From Antedon mediterranea (Eukaryota; Echinodermata; Crinoidea; Comatulida; Antedonidae): a DNA stretch of 64,000 bases. Shown here piece after piece: positions 28,801-34,800 of the stretch. Under the pieces are notes generated by a model. It saw nothing but the letters and a program-made list of their open reading frames with translations, made no database searches and had not been told where the DNA came from. The stretch is from NCBI RefSeq assembly GCF_964355755.1, contig NC_092675.1, forward strand, positions 27,864,912 to 27,928,911. The letters are read 5' to 3'. Positions within the stretch are counted from its first letter, which is position 1. Each line of letters opens with the position of its first letter. A program made the translations under genes and the position numbers.

Positions 28801-31800
28801 AAAAGCCTAAATGCGGTTAAAAGTATAAATAAAATGGCAAAAATTACACAAACTTAAAAAGGTTTTTAAAAGCTGCCTGAAAATTAGAAATTGAATGACG
28901 AATAGAAAAAGGCAAAAAATTCCAATAACTCTCCATAAAGAGAGATTGCTAGTTAAATTTAACAGTTTACAAGTGCTCTGTGTAATTTGTTAATTTCTTT
29001 CAATATTCTGTTACATTACAGTTTTTTTTTTTTCTTATTCAAATTGCCAAGGATAACCACAAGTGAACTCAATCACTGTCCTTCTCTCAAAGGTGGCTCT
29101 CCTGTTCACACGACAAACATATACACAAGATGCTCTACATAAACAAAGACTTATTAAATTGTCATGAGAAAAAATCCTGACATATGACAGGACTTGAACC
29201 CAGGACCCTTGGATTGCTAGCTAAGAATCATACCCACCAAGCCACAACTCCAATTTAGATCTAACATTGACTGATTTTAGTATTACTATTTAATGAAATC
29301 AAATCTAGGCTAGTTTGAAATATACTTACCATGACATGAATATCGTTATGGTTATCGGCTGTACAAATCTAGTTTCCCTTCTTTTAATGTGTTTATTCTC
29401 TCTTAATGTGTTTTTCCTCAACACTTGATTGGAACATTTCTAGACTATTGGGTTGAATTCATTTCCATATAATGTTTTTAACATTATGTTGATGCAATAA
29501 CACATTTTTTTCACAAGTTGTTCTCGTAACTATCAAACTTGTTGAATGTTGTTTTAATGTTTTGTCATCATCAATCAAATCATTATTAGATTAATTTTTT
29601 GATGCATAAAAATCAAAATTTAAAAATGAATAATCACTTCTATGTTTTGTAAAATCGATCTGCAAAGTCTATCATTGTCTGATTACACTTTAGTTTACAG
29701 TTGGTGTTTTTTATTTCATACTACTGGTTTTAGAATTGTTGTTTCTTACCAAATTAGTTAGATCAGAAATAAAACTACGTTGAAAACACAAAATTATTAA
29801 CAGAATAATAGATAGTATGGCTTAATCTTCGTTTCCACTAGCGACGCAACCTATGGAACGTAAGAAAATGCCCTTCCAATAATTGTTTGCTCCTGCCTGA
29901 TTATGCAATACAGCATTTTGTGTCGATGCATAGCGTACTAGTGGGAACCACGCTTTAAAAAACACAAGACAAGTTGCGTTTTTATGTTGATTATTATTTC
30001 ATAATTATAATGCAATTAAAGCAAAGTTGTAAAAAAAAATTAGTTTTATTTCTGATTAAATAGAAAAAATATGTATACTCCATAGCAAAATAACAATAGT
30101 TTTTACATGCTGATTTCATCTTTTATGGTTCTTACATGAGTTTACTCACAAAGTTCATTAATTAAATGATTTCTCTGTATATTGTTTACATATTATTACT
30201 GTACATTCATTAAAAAAAATAATAAGTCATTGAAATATCAATAAGACATTTTACTAACAAATAACAAGTTCATTGGTTCATTTTATGTAAATAATTCCAA
30301 AATAGTGCATTTATTACTTGTCAAAATAATGGTTTAATGATTTTCTAATTGATTGATATGCTATAAATCAGTTAACAGAATGTTCAGGTTTACACTTAAA
30401 ATCAATGAAAGGCCACTGATATCCTATCACTCAATTAGGTGAGCGAAGAGTGAACTCTCTTCACTGGTTGTGAATTTTACGTAATCATAAAATAATGGAC
30501 AAATAGAAACGTTAATATAAAAACAATTCGTTATGATGATCACAATAAATGAATGAGTACATAGTAAAGATGAGAAGTCTGCAACAAGCAAAAAGTCTAC
30601 TTATCAAATAAAATATTTGGTTAGGACAACTTGTTTCACTCTCAGCTTTATCGTACACATTTGTAAAAAATAAAATTTGGTTACAAAAAATGTTTTTGAT
30701 ATTTGAAGAATCAAGTGGTCTTTTATTGAAAGTTGTGGTAAACTTTACGCATGCTAACACGATCTACAAATTAATTTCTATTGCTTTATTTAATTTGTAT
30801 ATTTGAACTATTTTCACTCTGTAGCAACAGGAAGCTCAGGCCCTCCATCTATAACGTTCAGCAGCTCGTACGAAAGCTCTGACTCGGGTCAAAGCGGACT
30901 ATCGTCCAACTATGACACGCAGAGCAACTCTTCTCTAGGCTCTGCATCACCACCCGCCAAGGACAAGAGGAAAGTTCAACGCGAACCACCTCCAGGTAAG
31001 ACGCAACATTGCGCAATGCTCGCATCTAATATTGATTGCAATTATTTAAAAACATTTATTTTAATTACTAATTGTTCCTAAGTTTTTTCCAATGCCGTGA
31101 AATGCAGTGTGATAATGTCACATAAGTATTAAATAAAGGGATTTGAATGACGTCTGGTTTATAAGATAATAGTTCATTTTCCCTGTATTAATAAAGTAAT
31201 TATTAATATTGTTTATTCTCATTGTTAATTGATTAGTATAGGTATGTTATGATTAAGTAAATTATGTACATATAGCTACATTATAGTTCTCCATTTTATA
31301 CCATCTTCCAGACTGAGTAATTTCTTATAGATTCCAAATCCAAATGTTTCTTTTCAACAATCTCATATACTTCATCATTCTGCATACAATGACACATTTA
31401 TTTTTACTTTCCCATTTGGCACCTTTTTCGATCTTTTACATATTGTAGTTGGAAACCATCAATTCATTGGATTGCCCTGCACAATTTTATTATTGAAATT
31501 CTATCTATTTAGAAATAGTTTACGATAAATATTTTTTTTATAAGCACCTTTTCCCAAATAATGAGTTTATACCTTTATTTTAATTGTGTTAATAATAATG
31601 TTGTCTGCATGTATATATTTGATTGCATGGGATATAGTAATTTATTATCTATTATTATTTTGTCGATTAATAGAGTTAATATCTGTAGTATAATTGGATA
31701 TACTTAATTTCTGAAACCTTTCTTGATAACTAAAATACATTTAATATTAAAATTTGATAATAATTATTATTTACAGGTAAGTGCATCAATTAATAATAAT

Positions 31801-34800
31801 TATAATAATACCTTTTAAGTTATGAATATTAGACACATAGTTTTTTAAAAGCATGCCAAATTTTTAGTACAAAAAAACTTTGTATTTACAAAACACTATT
31901 TTATTTTTCGTTTCATATTTTGTTATTTTTACTTTTTGCCTGTTTATTTCCACTAATTTGCGTCCAATTTCATCTGTTCTTTAGCAGCCACAATGTACAC
32001 CTCGCCCCCTGTGAGATCTGCCGACAGACCTGATTCAGGTCAGACCATCAGGATGTTGACACCTCCCGACTATAATACCGCTAGAAAGAGGTCCACTTCT
32101 TCACTAGGTAGTGGTCATACACGCTGGGTGCATGCGTTTATTTTGTTTTATTTTTCATTTTAGTTTCTGCATCTCATTTCTATGTGCATCATTTAGTTTT
32201 AGCTTTTTCACCGCATGCATTGTTTCTATCTTTTAGTTTTTAGCTTTTATTTGGTTGCTTAAGCTTCATTATTTTCTTTTTTTAACATGGTCCAACATTC
32301 AAATGCAAAGGGAACTATACTTCATTTCATTTTTCATTAAGCATTTTCTTTCTTTGCACCAGTTTATTAACTCTTAATTATTTTTTGTTTGCTATTGTTT
32401 TTACTAATATTCATTTTTTTTTAAATAAAAAAACAAATTTAGTTTTAAAAATGGTTTATTTTCTTTCTTTAACCCACATCCTACTAATTATTCTATCATT
32501 AGTATAATCATCAATTTCATTTTCATAGATTCATCTGTTTGCTTGTTGTGCATTCTTTACTCTCCCAGCTGACCTTTAGCACACAAATTTGACTCTCCCT
32601 CAAAGTCGGGAGGTTTGTCTTGTCTTGTAGAAAATTAAAACTAAAAACAAAACACAGATCTTATTTAATAATTTCACTTAAATTAACAAAGTTCATAATT
32701 CTTTTACTGTCATTTAGTAGAAACATTTGTCACAGCAAGTTTGTTAGTGTTAGATCAGAAATTCAACCAATAACAAAGCTCCGTAGAAACTTCTTAGCTT
32801 CTCACAGACCAATCATACTGATGTATTGTTAACAGTAGCTTAGTAGTATTACAGTTTGTTAGTAGTCATAGTATTGTTGATAAAACATATGTATGTTTTG
32901 TAGCTGGTAAATAATAAGTAAAGGCTAATAATAAAGGCCTACAGAACTGTATACACTGTGTGCAGGCTACTACAGTATATACTGTATACATCTGTAACTA
33001 ATAATATACTGTGTGCAGGCTACTACAGTATATACTGTATACTGTAACTAATAATACACTGTGTACAGGCTACTACAGTATATATTGTATGCTGTAACTA
33101 ATAATACTGTGTGCAGGCTACTACAGTATATACTGTATACTGTAACTAATAATATACTGTGTGCAGGCTACTACAGTATATACTGTATACTGTAACTAGT
33201 AATATACTGTGTGCAAGCTACTACAGTATATACTGTATACTGTAACTAATAATATACTGTGTGCAGGCTACTACAGTATATACTGTATACGGTAACTAAT
33301 AATATACTGTGTGCAGGCTACTACAGTATATACTGTATACTGTAACTAATAATATACTGTGTGCAGGTTACTACAGTATATACTGTAACTAATAATATAC
33401 TGTGTGCAGGCTACTACAGTATACTGTATACTGTAACTAATAATATACTGTGTGCAGGCTACTACAGTATATACTGTATACTGTAACTAATAATATACTG
33501 TGTGCAGGCTACTACAGTATATACTGTATACTGTAACTAATAATATACTGTGTGCAGGCTACTACAGTATATACTGTAACTAATAATATACTGTGTGCAG
33601 GATACACTATACTGCTAGAGTACAGTACTAGAATAAAATAAACAGTATTGTACTACACAATAATATATTTGAACCGGTATATATGAATATATATTGTTAG
33701 TACAGTCAACTCCGACATACCGGACTCTTCCAATACCAGACTTTTCTCAAGGTCCAAAAGGTCCCAAATTCATTTTACCATTAAAATCACATTCTGAATA
33801 CCAGACTTTCCGGAAAACCAGACAAGAATTGACTGTATAAAACTACAAATTGCCAAATTGTTTAAGATTGTCACATAGTATCTTAAATAAATATGCAATT
33901 TATCAATTGTGTTCAATTGTTATCCAAGTTATAGCATGGTAGCCGTGTTACCAACTTATCAATGATTTGGTACCAACTTATCAATGATTTGGTACCAACT
34001 TATCAATGATTTGGTACCAACTTATCAATGATTTGGTACCAACTTATCAATGATTTGGTACCAACTTATCAATGATTTGGTACCAACTTATCAATGATTT
34101 GGTACCAACTTATCAATGATTTGGTACCAACTTATCAATGATTTGGTACCCACTTATCAATGATTTGGTACCAACTTATCAATGATTTGGTACCAACTTA
34201 TCAATGATTTGGTACCCACTTATTAATGATTTGGTACCCACTTATCAATGATTTGTTACCAACTAAACAATGATTTGGTACCCACTTATCAATGATTTGG
34301 TACCAACTTATCAATGATTTGGTACCCACTTATCAATGATTTGGTACCCATTTATCAATGATTTGGTACCCACTTATCAATGATTTGGTACCCACTTATC
34401 AATGATTTGGTACCCACTTATCAATGATTTGGTACCAACTTATCAATGATTTGGTACGCACTTATTAATGATTTGGTACCAACTTATCAATGATTTGGTA
34501 CCAACTTATCAATGATTTGGTACCCACTTATCAATGATTTGGTACCAACTTATCAATGATTTGGTACCCACTTATCAATGATTTGGTACCAACTTATCAA
34601 TGATTTGGTACCCAATAATCAATGATTTGGTACCAACTTATCGATGATTTGGTACCAACTTATCAATGATTTGTTACTAACTTATCAATGATTTGGTACC
34701 AACTTATCAATGATTTGGTACCAACTTATCGATGATTTGGTACCAACTTATCAATGATTTGGTACCAACTTATCGATGATTTGGTACCAACTTATCGATG

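Larger units (their letters stand above)
27479..30824. other. RAPGEF2 intron 22
   Basis: Contains (AT)n at 28079-28102, a TATATAGCGC-type repeat (28757-28960), a minus-strand SINE (29022-29252) and an M2 MITE (29819-29957). No exon recognised; the minus-strand frame 30512-30760 has no homology. Confidence 0.5.
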
